Source: Cynocephalus volans | Lineage: Eukaryota > Chordata > Mammalia > Dermoptera > Cynocephalidae | DNA: 64,000 nt | Assembly (NCBI RefSeq): GCF_027409185.1 | Contig: NC_084468.1 | Span: 102,610,001 to 102,674,000 of the forward strand | Direction: 5' to 3' | In this document: positions 43,738 through 56,774 of the stretch, piece after piece | How positions within the stretch are numbered: position 1 is the first letter of the stretch | How the letters are laid out: every line of letters starts with the position of its first letter | Made by a program: the position numbers and the translations under genes | Notes under the pieces: generated by a model | Databases searched by the model: none | What the model was told of the DNA's origin: nothing | What the model saw: only the letters and a program-made list of their open reading frames with translations

Positions 43738-46364
43738 ACCATCAAGATAGTGTCAGAACAGGAATCCAAGTCATAAAGTCGGTCCAGAATAAGTGAAATT
43801 TTCTGACCTTGGCAAGGGCAAACTGAAAATCTTGCCTGTATAAACCAGGATATTAGGAACTCCAATGAAAAATAAATAAATACAAATTTACAATTATAAA
43901 CCATGTGAGAGAAAGGAAATAGCTATCTTTACACCTTGAATAAGAGAAAGATGGTGTTTAAAATATTCAGATAGAAAACACATTCTCCTGTCCAAGTGCA
44001 TTCTCTTCCAAGTGTCCATTGAGGTGAATCAGAAGAAAACAGTAGAATATTTATCTCCTTTCTTTTTCTTTGTTTCCCTTCTCTTCTCTCTTTATTCCTA
44101 TTTCCTTCCTCTTCCCCTTCTCTCTCTCCCTTTCTCCTTGTCTTTCTTTTACACCTCTGCCTTTTCTGCCTCTTTCCCTCCTTTCTTAATTTTCATGAAT
44201 GCAACAAATAGTCTAAGACCGAGACTATGTTATTAATTACATCATGGCTGATATTTTCTATGAAAGAGTAGTATTGATTCTGACAGCTGATTTTGTTCTT
44301 TTCTTTCCCCTTATAAAAACAACATTTTATTTTAGACAAATTATTTCTATATAATATCTTACTGGCACCAAAAGAAGTTAGAACACTTAAAAAATGTCAG
44401 TGATTTAAACTTTAAAACCAATATATAGAGCTTTTTTTGTGATTTTCCACTATAGTGTTTTGATCAATGCCTTTCCTTAGTATGTTTGGCACAGTGTCTT
44501 TGAATTTGAACTTATGTATTCCATAAAACTGGTCCTTAGTGTTTAAAAATATTTTTTTCTTTAGTTTAAGGCAAGAATTTATTTTCCTGAGACATAAAAG
44601 TAGTATACCTTTACTCATTTTTCTCCTCATAACTATAGTCAAGTGTTTTATTCTATAGCTTCTGTCTGACTTTTCATAAATTTAACATTCTATTATTTCT
44701 AAAAATGAATATACACGTATACACACAAACACAAACACACACATATAAACATTCTCTAATCTTATTCCACAAACTATAAATCTGTTTTAAAGAGCAGAAA
44801 AAATAAATACATTTATGACTTTGACTTTCAGGGAATATTATTCAAAACTCTAAACACCAGAATTCTTCTACAAAATTGTAAACAACACTTCTCAAGAAAC
44901 ACTCTGGCCTCTGCATCACAGTTATTGTATTCCTGGAATTAACCATGGAGACAGTGCCTCCCTGATTTTTCCAAACAAACAATTATTTGTTCCAAAGTAT
45001 TTCTCTTTAAAAATGAACTAGAAATGCTTTGTTATCTGCAGTTAATTATTGATCGATATAATATCTAGTACTACAAGTGGTTTTGGGCAATGAACCTTTA
45101 GGCCCATTTATCCAAAATTAGAATTTATCCAATCACACAGTGCTTGAAAGTAGTGAAGCTATACAGTTAATGTCAGAAAGTGAGACCCATGTAGTAAATA
45201 AGAGGTAATGCAAAGATTATTTATATCATTACCTGTGTTTGTTATAAATAAAATGCCTTTTAAGGCATGGCTTTAGTGCACCAAATGGTAGCAATTATAG
45301 CAAAATAAAAATACTGCAAGGTTAAATGATTTCTTTAACTGAAATGGAGCTCTTAAAAAATAAAATATCTGAACCTGACATTAAATGCCTGGCTCAGAGA
45401 ATGGAGATTATAACTGCCTCAAAAACAGTTCACTTAAAGTTGCATAACTGGCATAGCAGAAGTAGATGTAGAACTTAATTTTGTGGATGGCTGTGTCACA
45501 AAATAGATTGAATCCAAATTCCTAACCATGATAAAATTATAGGAAAGTAAGAGCATTGATTGGAAAGGAATGGGATGTTGCTGACAAGCAGTATCAGTGA
45601 TTCTGCCTGTCATATGAGGCTGGTCCTGTCTTTCATAAGAATCCTGTTGTGACATCACATGAGGATTTTTTTGACACTTGACCAGTAACTAGAATCAAAA
45701 ATGATTACATACCAGAGAATCAATCCCAAAGTCAAATCCAGGAATAAGAGTTAAATATCAAAGGATTGCAAGATTTTACTTATTTATATTGGTGACCCTG
45801 GCATGGGGAACAGATTTTGTTGAAACTAAATGTGAGACAGGAGAACATAATTTAAGTATATTTTTATTATTCATTTATTAACATATGCAACTACAGCATA
45901 GAGGAAAAAAAAGGCTTATTACTAATCTAAGCTGGGGGAAAAAGTCTATGTGCTCCTTGGCACTTAGAAACAATCACATCCAATATTAAATTCAAACAGG
46001 TCCTAGCAGCACAAGCAATTGCTTGAACGGATGACTCGTACCCCTGGTGTGTTTCTTCCATACTGTCACCTCTTCTTTAGTCCACATGAGGCTTCACAGA
46101 GACTAAACACTGTGACAGGTTTAATGGTTTATAGTTGTTTTCATGATGGGATGGCATCTACTAGAAATAAACGATTATAGCTTCATTTAGGGTTATCCTA
46201 AAAATATATTAGAGAAAAAAAATCGCCAGTGGACAGGATGTGCACTACTTTTTTCTTGTTTTCGTTTTACTCTGCTTACAAGGAAATATAACCTGATTCA
46301 TTGATCTATAATTTTAGCTTAGGCTATTGGGTTAAACAGATGTTCACCGGTTTGAAAAGAAGGT
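43738..46364. other. Unassigned DNA with a pyrimidine tract
   Basis: No gene. A C/T-rich tract fills about 44050-44190 and gives a spurious serine/leucine-rich frame. The remainder is not recognised. Confidence 0.5.
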
Positions 46365-46776
46365 TAGAAGATGGACAATGCTGTGAACTGGAAGTCCCCC
46401 CATACCTCAGGGAGACTTAATGCCCAATATGACAGGGATAATGGGGTGGGAAATCCTATTATGGTAATTACAAGGTGGGGCCTTGAAGAGGTGATTAGAT
46501 TTTGTAAGTGGATTAATCCATTGATAGTTTAATGGTGGTCATGGGCATGGTTCTGACAGGTTTAAAGCAGAGCAAGAGAGTGTCCCTCTCTCTGCTCAGC
46601 CATCTGCCATGTGACACCCTGCATTGCTCTCACCACCCACCAACAGGCCCTCACCAGATGCATTCCCTGGACTTTAACTTCCCAGCCCCTACAACTGTAA
46701 CCAATAAATATTGTTTCTTTACAAATTACCCAGTTTCAAGTATTCGTGTTATAAGGAAAAGAAATGGACTAATATG
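46365..46776 (+). mobile_element. MaLR-type LTR, sense
   Basis: AAGGTGGGGCCTTGAAGAGG, GTGGATTAATCCATTGATAG, CATGGGCATGGTTCTGACAG, CCTCACCAGATGCATTCCCT, the AATAAA signal and TTACCCAGTTTCAAGTATTC then TGGACTAATATGA give a nearly complete LTR. Confidence 0.8.
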
Positions 46777-47720
46777 ATGATAAGCAGATGAAGAAAAATT
46801 TATGCAGATGAACCTCTCAGAATGGACTTTGAGTCTGTACTATGTGAAAGTTTACCAAAGGACAGAAGGCTTTCAAGAATAAGGTACATAAGGTAACCCA
46901 ATTTGTGGACACCCACCAGCTTTATCCCCTTGTTTTTCCAGATTTGATCCCAGAACAAAAAGATCATGGTATTAGAAATAAAGATCATTCGTGGACTCAA
47001 AAATATGAGCTTCCCTTCAACCAGGGTGATCTGACTCATACCAGTACTTTTTAATTATCACAATAAAAAATGCTTAACACTGATACAGCACTATTAGAAC
47101 ACGGACTGGGAAGAAAAAGAGCCTGAAAATGAGGATTGGTATATACGTATGGATTCAGATGAAGGACCTTGAACCTTTTAATTCTAGCCACTCTTCCTCC
47201 CTTGTTTGAGATTGTTAGCATCCTCTTGCCTGAAGAAATGGTAATAGCCCCCTGTGAGGTAGATTTTAGGATTGAGACTGCTGGTTCAACTCATTTCCCC
47301 ACCACCCAAGCCCAAGGGGTTTAGGTGCAAAGTCTGACCCAGTCAGAGGTAACAAACCCATCAAAATAACTGAAAGATCTTGCCGATTTATGTAGATATA
47401 GTAAATATATATGGGAGTGAATTCCTAGAGTGCTGGATCAAGGTGAAAATTTAGATTTTTGCATTTATCTAAATCTGTTGATAACACGTACTACACAGAA
47501 CTCACATTCCATCTATTAATAGAACCAACTAGTAGTAACTGAATCATTTTGATTATTTGATTGACTGAATCCTGAACCCCAAAGTTGTCTACATCAATTA
47601 AAGCTGATAGGAAAAAAGTCCTCAATATATGGTAGAAGAAGATAACCACAGGTCTAGGTAGGTAGGAAGGCTGGAGTACATTTATGATGTAAGGCTGCTC
47701 ACACATCACTTAAATATATA
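46777..47720 (+). mobile_element. Possible MaLR/ERV-L interior, decayed
   Basis: Directly after the sense LTR lies sequence of coding-like composition. One frame (about 46900-47049) reads FVDTHQLYPLVFPD and then QKYELPF without a stop, like a gag segment; later parts are broken by many stops. A MaLR interior would be expected here, but I do not recognise a diagnostic motif. Confidence 0.35.
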
Positions 47721-49089
47721 TTTCCCTTAGCGTGATAATGTTTCCCCTAGTTCCTCTATCCATGGAATTCACGTTTTGTTTTTATCATTATGTTAACCCA
47801 TATTAATTCTGATCAAGAAATACTTCTGATTTAAAAAGTTATTTTGCAATAACATTCAAACGATGAACTCAAGCTTATGGAATTCACTTGTATTTACCAT
47901 ATATACCCCACCAAGAAATAGCTGTCCTGATACATGGGTGACATTGCCTACTAAATCCATAGTTACAGGATTACATGGGAAGCTACACATTGAAGTATTG
48001 AGATTCACACATACAGGATGCATTGTATTTATACCAAATGTCTATCGCTTTGGAAAGGTAACACCATGTCCACTATCCAAAACCATGTTAGAATTGAAAA
48101 GGGTTTTTTTGTTTGTTTTTTTTTTCAGAATCCAACTTCTGTTAGTTTCTAGACATTATTATTATAGAGGAAATGGAAAGGACAGATATTCTATTTTATA
48201 TAGTATATTAATCATATTTAAATTTTAACATGTATTTTAAAAGTGATTCTACATAGTTAGCTAAGAAAAAGTTAAGATTATATAAATAACTTACAAAGGA
48301 ACAAAATAATGTTCAGAATAGTTCTGTCACATACCTAAGTCATAGAGAATATGGCCAGAGGCTTCGGTTTTATTGCTCCAATAAAAATATACAGGTCTAC
48401 TATTAAATAATTTCCCCATTTTCTCAAAGTTTTAAAGTCTGTCAGGTATATTCACATGTGTAAACACAATGTGTAATTTTAAATCGATAATTGATTCTTC
48501 AAAAGTTAATTGAAACAAATATATTTTAAATAAATATTTTTTATCCATTATTCAAATAGAATAATAATTTTTACCATAATTTTGAGTATTTTGTTCTACT
48601 TTATATAATCATTAACAGAATAAAAAAGAGATTTTCCCTGTAGGAGAGTACTGCAAATTATGTTACATTATGTCAGTGCTATGCTTTTCTTTAAAATATC
48701 TGTTCTTAGCTATTTTGGGAAATAAATACTTAGAATATAACTAGATGAACTACTAATCTGGTCTACTGCGAAAATTTCATATACTTTTTTCTTATTGTTA
48801 ATTTTATTTTCCTCCATTGTTAATTGAACACTCAATTTTCAAAGCCTTTGTTAACAAAGCACATCCAGGGGAGTAGGTCGATACAGCAAGCAGAGATTTG
48901 TTACACAGGCACTCATTTTTAACTATCTATCCTATACAAAGTTGGCTTGTATAATAATGATTTAATAATGATTTTTTTTTCTTCCAACATGAATTAATTG
49001 TTGCCTTATTTAGATAGCACTTTCACTGTATAGGAAAATGCCCATGGAGAAAAATCATTAAAAATCAATAATTCATTGAGTTTCTCTAA
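47721..49089. other. Unassigned DNA
   Basis: It includes a 121-codon frame at 47863-48228 with no known domain, whose last third is low complexity from a T run. It could be more ERV interior or chance. Confidence 0.4.
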
Positions 49090-49190
49090 GTAAAAAGGCT
49101 CTAGATAATTCATCTTTGTTGGACTTCCTAGTCTTTTCACATTGCCTGGCACACAATAGATGACTGACAAATGTTTTCAAAGTTTATAAA
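49090..49190 (+). mobile_element. L2 3'-end fragment
   Basis: GACTTCCTAGTCTTTTCACA then TTGCCTGGCACACAATAGAT and GACTGACAAATG match the L2 terminus. A similar short piece (CAGTTCCTGCTATACAATAG) lies near 49291-49345. Confidence 0.55.
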
Positions 49191-49345
49191 AGCTATATTT
49201 TGTAAAATATGGTACCTCTCTCCATATCTGTAACCACATAAATAAAGTTATCAAGTGATTAATATTATTACATTTTTACTAGATTCAAACAACAGTTCCT
49301 GCTATACAATAGGTACTTAATAATTCAATGAAATCATATCTCATA

Positions 49346-51084
49346 ATTCACAGACCTATACCACATCACCACCTTTGTCCCAATATTAATGTAAAATGTT
49401 TTCTTCACTAAATATTCCAATTCATCTTCTAAAAAATCCTCATGACCATCAGTCTAATCTCTGTAGACTGCGAAGATACAACAAAAGGTGAAGAGATGCT
49501 ATACTCTAACTATAAATATTTATTCCTCCAAATGAACGACTATATATTTAAAATAAGCTAAGGAAGTAAAATTAAAGATGCATCCTAAAACACAGGAGTT
49601 CTTTTGTGAAACTGAGTTTCAGTGATAATAAAAATTAATGAGATTTGCAATGACTCCCCTGTCATTCTTAGGCAGGCCTTACTAACACAAAAATATCAAG
49701 GTAGGAAAAAACATTAGGAGATAATGGGGTACTATTTTCATTTTAAAAGGGCCACTAAAAATAAAGAAAAATATTTATTAGTAGTGTAATGATATACAGA
49801 ATTCATTTCATTTATATAACACAATTTAATTGAACCTATTACTTTGACATGTGTTACACTGGATAGTTTAAGCATTTGTAATTATCAGTGCAGATTTACA
49901 AAGTAAGAACTAAAAATCATCAGTTGAATTGGGAATAATAAACTATGAAAATAAAGAGTTCTCAAAAGAATAAAAATTTACTATGAATATTTTTGTGTTA
50001 GGTTGTACAGAACATAATTATTTTAATACATTATTAATATTTTATTAGAAAAGGGAATTGGGAAAATTTTGGTAAATTTTGTAAAATAATAAATACCATG
50101 GTAACTTTTTTTTTTTTTTTCTTAGCATATCAGAATGCTGCAGATACTCTGTATTGTGTTTGTAGCATTTTGGCAAAAATCTTATTTACAGATTGAACCT
50201 AATTAAATCTAAAATGCTACAAAAATTAAACATGCTTTCTAAAATGACTGAAATGTAGAACCATTGGTCAAATTAATTTATTTAGTCAGAAGCCATTTAG
50301 TTAAATGTATTCTTAAATAATGTAGACAAAGCAAGTAATACAATTCCTGCTTAATTTCATAGAACAAAGCAATTTTTATAAATCATTAAAAATTAAAGTT
50401 TTAAATTTCTGCTTTACAATTAAATTTAGATTTTGAGCAGATGTTTCTTGTAGTTGCCATTTGCTGGGTCATGAAATCATAAATTTAAAACAAAAATGAG
50501 AGATAGGTGTAGGGATTGAGCGTATTTTCTAAGATTCTGTTTTATACATTCTCTTAATCTCCTCATAGAAATGAGAATTCAATAAGAAGCTTTCAAATTT
50601 ATGGTATTTTGCATAAAAAGAAATATCATTATGCTGGGACATTTGGCAGTTGACTAAGCAGTTCACTCATTTTAATCAAGAAAAAAAATCAGATTATACA
50701 AGAAAGATTTTGTATTCTCTTTTTAATAAGCCATATAAAAAGAATATATCTTGAGGACTCTCTAGAAAATATCTGGATCCTGTTTGTTTCTAGACTTAAT
50801 GTTGTGATTCATTCCTTCTCTTTCTCCAAACACACACCTAAAACCTACATTCCTTTTCCCAACATAAACAATCTCCAACCAATCCACCCAATAATTTTGA
50901 AATATCATATTTAGCTAAATATTTTAGACAACATAGAATAGCTATAATAGTTAAGACTACATTCATTCTTAATTCTTATACATAGTTCACATGTGTTATC
51001 TCAAAAAAAAAAAATTGCTTGCTTTAGGGAATATTTATTACAATTTTCCCTCCACCCAGAATTATTATTTCTCTAATGTTACCT
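49346..51084. other. Unassigned AT-rich DNA
   Basis: About 1.7 kb, very AT-rich, no gene or named repeat. A T14 run lies near 50107-50120. Confidence 0.5.
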
Positions 51085-51320
51085 AGAGAAATTACTCATT
51101 CTTTAGAACCCAGCTTATAAATTCACTTTACCTGGGAAACTTCTCTTCATTTCTCTAATTCCAGGATGTTCCCCACTCACCTAATTTTTGCTCTCATAAG
51201 TCTGGAATGGTCTTTGGCATGGCCTCCAACCAGAACTGTGAGGAGATTAATGTCAGGGTCTTGGTCGTCTTTGTGTCCACAGCGCCTGGAAAAGTTCCTG
51301 ACTTTTTCTAAATACTTAAG
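51085..51320 (+). mobile_element. L2 3' region
   Basis: ATTCTTTAGAACCCAGCTTA, CTGGGAAACTTCTCTTCATT, GTCAGGGTCTTGGTCGTCTT and TTGTGTCCACAGCGCCTGGA follow the L2 3' order in sense orientation. Confidence 0.7.
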
Positions 51321-51976
51321 AAAATTGGGGATACAAATTTTATAATATACTGATTAAAAATGTTACTTGCCTTTATATAGTGAATTTTATTTTGACAAAC
51401 CTACACCTTCTCTCAATCAGAATCTGAATTTCTATATGGAAATATGAATTACATTGGTATAAAAGATTTATCGATACTTGGGAATAAAAGGAATAGATAA
51501 TATCTCTTGTGGAAGCCATTGCTGGCCATATTTTTGCCAGCTGTGTCATGAAATATTTCAGACTTGTTAAGTTATGGCAACTGAATATGTTCATGTTCCA
51601 GTGATGTCAATCACTTATATAGATGGTATTTATAAACATACGCTAATGGAACACTTACAAAAGCAAAACTCAGTCTGACTTATATTTTTATTATATAAGA
51701 AGAGACTTACATTTTGTTTCTGGTTGTACTTTTGTCAGAAAGCTATCAAGGAAGGCAGTTTGCTCCTGAGCAGGAGAAAAGATTTATCAGAAAATGCAGC
51801 TTTAGTTCTGTATGGTTTTCCCAATAAAATGTATAGTTTCAGATTAGAAGATTCTGTGGTATGTCTCGCTCCCTGTGACTGTGACTACAATAGTGTCTTG
51901 TCAGTTTCTTCCTCCTAGTCAGGTGATGTCTGCCCTTTTCCCCTCATGTTGCATCCCTTGCAGATATGTTCACATC
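51321..51976. other. Unassigned DNA
   Basis: No recognised content. Confidence 0.5.
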
Positions 51977-51990
51977 AAACAAGACACTTT
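51977..51990 (+). repeat. SINE target duplication, left
   Basis: AAACAAGACACTTT; the right copy (52164-52177) has G for A at one position. Confidence 0.9.
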
Positions 51991-52163
51991 TTTTTTCTTT
52001 TTTTGTGACCGGTAAGGGGATGGGAACCCTTGGCTTGGTGTCGCCCGCACCGCGCTCAGCCAGGGAGCGCACCGGCCATTCCTATATAATATCCGAACCC
52101 GCGGCGGCAGCGCCGCTGCGTTTCCAGCGCCGCACTCTCCTGAGTGACCCACGGGGCCGGCCC
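51991..52163 (-). mobile_element. Dimeric tRNA-Ile-derived SINE, minus strand
   Basis: This is the same family as 19153-19334 in the opposite orientation: an inverted A tail, TGACCGGTAAGGGGATGGGA (end of the tRNA-Ile unit), GCGCACCGGCCATTCCTATA (junction of the two units), an inverted B box at about 52093-52103, and CGGGGCCGGCCC at the 5' end. A 14-bp target duplication with one mismatch flanks it. It carries the same GC-rich replacement in the first unit, so both belong to one subfamily. Confidence 0.93.
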
Positions 52164-52177
52164 AAACAAGACGCTTT
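52164..52177 (+). repeat. SINE target duplication, right
   Basis: AAACAAGACGCTTT, 13 of 14 identical with 51977-51990. Confidence 0.9.
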
Positions 52178-52191
52178 ATTGAGACATATGG

Positions 52192-52567
52192 TCATATAGT
52201 TTAGATATGCTGTCCCCCTAAAACCCATGTTGAAATCTGATCCCCAATGTGTGTGTGTGTGGAAGGTGTTTGGGTCATGGAGGACAGATCCCTCATGAAT
52301 AGATTAACGTCCTCCCTGGGATGGGGGACTGAGTTCCCACCAGAGCTGGTTTTGTAAAGGAGCCTGGCACTCTCCTCTCCCTCTCTTTTGCTTCTTCTCA
52401 CCATGTGATCTTCCTGCACCCACTGGCTGCCTGCCATGAGTAGAAGCAGCCTGAGGCCAGCACCAATGCAGCTGTCACAGAATTGTGAACCAAATAAGCC
52501 TTTTTTCTTTATAAATTGCCACATGACAGGTATTCCGTTATAGCAACACAAAAATGGACTAATGCAT
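52192..52567 (+). mobile_element. MaLR (MST/MLT1-like) LTR, sense
   Basis: TAGTTTAGATATGCTGTCCC at the start, GGTGTTTGGGTCATGGAGGA, CTCACCATGTGATCTTCCTG, a CCAAATAAGCC signal area, TTTATAAATTGCCACATGAC and ATGGACTAATGCA at the end. It lies 15 bp beyond the SINE. No interior was seen. Confidence 0.8.
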
Positions 52568-53164
52568 ATGGGCATAGGTGTAACTACACTGGTAATATTG
52601 ACTGTTCAGTAGGGAAACTGGTCTGTAATAAAATAACGGTACTTTATATGGACAACTAGAAACTGTTCTCCTATTCTGTTTGCATAGCAAATGTAGATAA
52701 CTGTTAACGTGACTTGGCCTAACCCTAGTTCATATGAAAAAAACAAAAACAAAACAAACAAACAAAAAAACCAATAACAACGACTTAGTATAAACCATCA
52801 GTATTTCATGGCTGTAAACTAGAATAGAAATAACTTCTCTGAATTCTGTACCCATGCCAGGGCATATCTGGGGTGACGTTTTACTCTGGGCACCACATTT
52901 TAGGAGGAATAGTGGCAAATGTGTTATATCCGGAAGGTAAGCAGGATGATGAAAGTAGAAAAACAAATCTTACAATAAACAAAATTGTTTTTCTTGGAAA
53001 GTAAAAAATAAATAAATAAATATTAGAAAGCTTTTCAAGTGACAGAGAGATTGGGTATAGGATATTTGACCAGAAACTAGTGATTGAATGTTATTTTAGA
53101 ATGATTGTATGACAAAAAAACAATTGCTAACATGGATTGTTGTCCAGACATGCACTTCAGGCTT
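52568..53164. other. Unassigned DNA
   Basis: An A-rich (AAACA)n stretch lies near 52737-52772; otherwise not recognised. Confidence 0.5.
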
Positions 53165-53390
53165 TAGATGGGGTGTTTCATTTATTCCTTGTACTAGTCC
53201 CAGCAGGAAGGTATTATTAGCGTCTTTGTTTTATCAATGCATTGACTTGCATACACAGGAAGGTAACAACGCACATAGTATGATGCTAATACATGGTAGA
53301 ACCTTGATTCAAACTCATGTAGTTTTGGAAGACTGACTCCAAGACCCTTGCCCTTAACCATTATTCATTACTGCCATTCTAATAAAAGGA
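53165..53390 (-). mobile_element. MIR SINE, inverted
   Basis: TCATTTATTCCTTGTACTAG, AGGAAGGTATTATTAGCGTC, GGTAGAACCTTGATTCAAAC and TTGCCCTTAACCATTATTCA follow the inverted MIR from end to head. Confidence 0.7.
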
Positions 53391-55139
53391 GAATTATCTA
53401 GAACTACACAAATCATAAATGAATTGCCTTGTGAGATGATTAGATACCCAACTCTAAGCTAGCCACAATGAAATAGATGTACAAGTGAAGGTCGACGTTT
53501 GAGAAATAATTTCTGTAGCAAGTGAGATATTGGAGTAGATGATTACCCAGTCATTTCACTTTTGGCTTGTTTTTTGTTTGTTTTCTGTTCCTATAATACA
53601 CAACATTCATTATTATTTCATTTTCTTTCTGCAGTTATGTGGGCAGCAGGCCCCACAAAGAGTGGAAGTGAATTGTGACATTCAACAAGTTTTTGACTAT
53701 AGTGTGAGAACTCTTACTAGTATCCAAGCTTGTGCACTTGCTGATACTTCTGCCTGAGAACCATGGCAACCTGTGGCAGGTGATTAAAGGATCTATGGCA
53801 CCATGACCAGGGCTGGGGTTAGCAGAGATCAAAAAGTAAAGTTTTGTAGGGTCATTTGTTTTTCAGCTGTAATTTCTGTCATTGAATATAGCCATATTCT
53901 CCTTATTCGGACAGATCTACCATAGAGGCATTAGCATATGTAGGAAAGGAGATGCAGGTGCTATTAATTTTTCTCTGTATTAAAAAAAGAAAAGCACACA
54001 GCTAGTATATACCCAATTTATTGAAATAAAAAATATGGAGTGCATGACAATTTTATTAATATTTCTAAACAAATCACTAAGCAATAATTACCTTATTCTC
54101 TTCCCTCCTTTAGCTATTTATCAAGAAAAATCTGCTTTTCAAAACTTCATTTGATTTTGTTCACTTCTAATTTTATCTTCTTCAATTCTCAGATAGTCCT
54201 AGGCTTCTTTTAGAGTCACCTCAGGCCAAATGTCGTCTTCTCCATTATTTAAACAATCACTAAGCTTTTCAATAGGTGCTTCCAAGAGAAAAAAATGACC
54301 ATAATTCTCAAAGTATTTTCTCTTTGTTAACATTTTTTCTCGAAAGTTCTTGAAATGTCTAAATCATTTCAAATATATGTTTATGTGGGGTTTTTTGTTA
54401 CTCTGGAATTTATTCTCTTAAGAGAATTTCTAAAATCTTCTCCTTTCATAGGGCAACACTTCATGCATATAAATAAAGTTATCCTTAGAGTTTAATAAAT
54501 AAATAAATATTTAATAAGTAAAATAAATAATGCTTAATAAAGTTTAATGAATAAAGTTATCCTTAGATTCCTGTGTGATAATCCAGTGCCTTGCTGAAAA
54601 ATGACTCAATTTTTAGGCAGTAGCGAAACAATCAGAGTGGGTTCATTACTCACAATGAACACTATGTATCAATTCCACATAGAGGGATTGTACTTTATAT
54701 CTCAGTGAAGCTACAGATCACTTAAGATACTCTCTGAAATACGATGTATCAGGTTGGAGCCTATGTCAGGCATCTCTGGGCATGTTGGAGAACCTCTATG
54801 AGGTGGTATCTAGTTCCTTTCATAAACACGCAATCCTCCCGACCATGCCCCAAACCAGAGAACATCTCCTTGGGACCATCCAAAGTCAGAGAAGCTCCAT
54901 TGCTCCATCTCTACTGAAAACTGACCATAGGAAGCTACCTTCTATATCAAAACAATCTATAACTTTCCATCACAGTAAAGCTTCCCACTCCAGCTCACCC
55001 CATTAGAGGAGAGATGTACAGAAAGGGAAGTGTTGTAAGTTGTCTTTCAATCTTTATTTGCCCTGATCAACCTATAAACCATTCTTTGGCAAGCAAGCCA
55101 TAGAAATGATTGGGTTGTTGGGGCTATTTTGGTGACATT
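53391..55139. other. Unassigned DNA
   Basis: No gene or named repeat. A 17-bp block (AATAAAGTTATCCTTAG) recurs at 54472-54488 and 54550-54566 around an AT-rich stretch, a 78-bp local duplication. Confidence 0.5.
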
Positions 55140-55645
55140 TTCCCTTTAGTCTATTACAATTATTCTTGATATTTCACTTGCATGTTTTTCTGACACTCTA
55201 GCCCCACATTATAGGCTTTCTACCAGACGTTCAGTACCTCACTCTGGGCATTGTTATATTGTGAAACCTGCCATAGCCCTTCTTGGTCTTTCAGGCTGTA
55301 ATATTACTCACTTACTCTCTCCGCTTCTTAATTTTTCAGTGATGTTAAGTGAGAAACTTCTGCCCTCTTTTAGCACAAGGAAGTCTATCCTTATTTGCCA
55401 GTCTTCCCTTGTAATGCTGTTGCTGGGACTAAATTGCCCTGCATATTGGTTACATTTAACATCTCTAGTCTTCTGCATAATCTGGCCCCTGTTACGTGTC
55501 AGAATTCATCTTCTGCTGCTTTCCCCATCACTCCTGCTCATTCCAGCCACAGTGGATTCCTTGCTTTTCTCCAACATGCTATGAACTCTCCTCTTTATGG
55601 GTATTTTCGCCAGATGTCTTCTCTTGGATGTCTTTGCAAGGTTCA
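55140..55645 (+). mobile_element. L2 LINE, first part
   Basis: TCTGCATAATCTGGCCCCTG, TCATTCCAGCCACAGTGGAT and CCAACATGCTATGAACTCTC match the L2 3' coding end and 3'UTR. Open frames of about 105 codons here are remnants or chance. Confidence 0.7.
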
Positions 55646-55933
55646 AACATCATGCTTAGTTAAGGAATCCATACAACGAGTCATACATTATATGATTCCA
55701 TTTATATGAAGTACCCAGAATAAGTAAATCCATAAAGATGAACAGCAGATTAATTGCTGCCAGGGTATGTACGAATGAGGGAATAGGGAACAGCTGTGCT
55801 GGTGCGCAAAGGGTCTCATTTGGGGGTGATAAAAATGTTTTAGAACTAGGTAGAAGTAATAGTTGAACAATATTGTGAATGTGTGAAATGCCAAAGAATT
55901 TTACACCTTAAAATTAATTTTATGTTATATGAA
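55646..55933 (+). mobile_element. Old L1M-type 3'UTR inserted in L2
   Basis: TATGATTCCATTTATATGAA, AATTGCTGCCAGGGTATGTA, TTGGGGGTGATAAAAATGTT and GTGAATGTGTGAAATGCC then TTTTACACCTTAAAATTAAT are typical of an old L1M 3'UTR. Confidence 0.55.
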
Positions 55934-56196
55934 TTTTACCTTAACAGTCTTCTTTCCATAGATATTTGCTTGTACCTTCCTCACCTTATAATCTTTACTC
56001 GAGTGAGGTCTTCCTTTACCAAACATAAGTGAAATAGCAACTCTTCCATCAGTATTTCACATCCTCCTTCCCTGATTTGTCTCCTTATCATTTATTTACA
56101 TCTAACATCCTATATTTCTTCATAATTGTACTGTTTATTGACTATTTTTCCTCATTAGAAAGTAAGCTCTATTAGATGAGAGGTTTTTAAAACTGC
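55934..56196 (+). mobile_element. L2 LINE, second part
   Basis: TCGAGTGAGGTCTTCCTTTA, CATCCTCCTTCCCTGATTTG and TTAGAAAGTAAGCTCTATTA continue the L2 3'UTR. Confidence 0.7.
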
Positions 56197-56774
56197 TGTA
56201 GGCCCAACTTCTGAAAAAGTGACTGTCAGAGTGTCACCTCTCTCAGGGTGACAGAGACACAAAGGATTACTCAAAGCCCATTTTTCCAGAGCAGTGACAG
56301 GCCCAGAAGGGGTTAATCCCAGGACCAATTTCTTCAAGCAAGAAGAATTCCTAGGAGTAGCCCCTGAGTCAGGTTTTCTCTCCGTTTTTATTGTTCAGGT
56401 GAGAAAGTTACAGAAAAGGAACACAGTTGGTGACAAAAAGAACAATGAGATATTTGTCATGGCAACACTCAGTTCCCCAAGAAATTCAAAGAAACAGCTG
56501 GAGGCGAGATGTTTCCCAACCATTAATCTTGAAGTTTTTAGCTTACATACTTTCCCATCATTAGGTTTAGCTGCACCAAGGACAACTGCCCTTAGACAAA
56601 GCATATTTGCTGTGTCACAATTGTTTTTATCTACAACAGAGACTTTAGTCCTGAGAAAGTTTTCTGTTTTTCCCAAGCTTAGCATTATTATGTGCAATAC
56701 TAAAAGGTTAGGCTATACCTTAAACTACAGGGCTGAGGCCCCACTGAGCTATAAGTTAGACCCTGTGAAATACA
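56197..56774 (-). mobile_element. Solo LTR (class I-like ERV) inserted in L2
   Basis: 578 bp bounded by TGTAGGCCCA and AAATACA. On the minus strand it has an AATAAA signal (56387-56392 on the plus strand) with a U5-like region after it. L2 homology stops before it and resumes after it. The 180-codon frame that crosses it on the plus strand is antisense to the LTR and has no known domain. Flanking bases ACTGC and TTTGC agree in 3 of 5. Confidence 0.6.

Noticed and set aside
44012..44236. Possible small membrane protein
   Set aside because: The hydrophobic run is a translated pyrimidine-rich simple-sequence tract.
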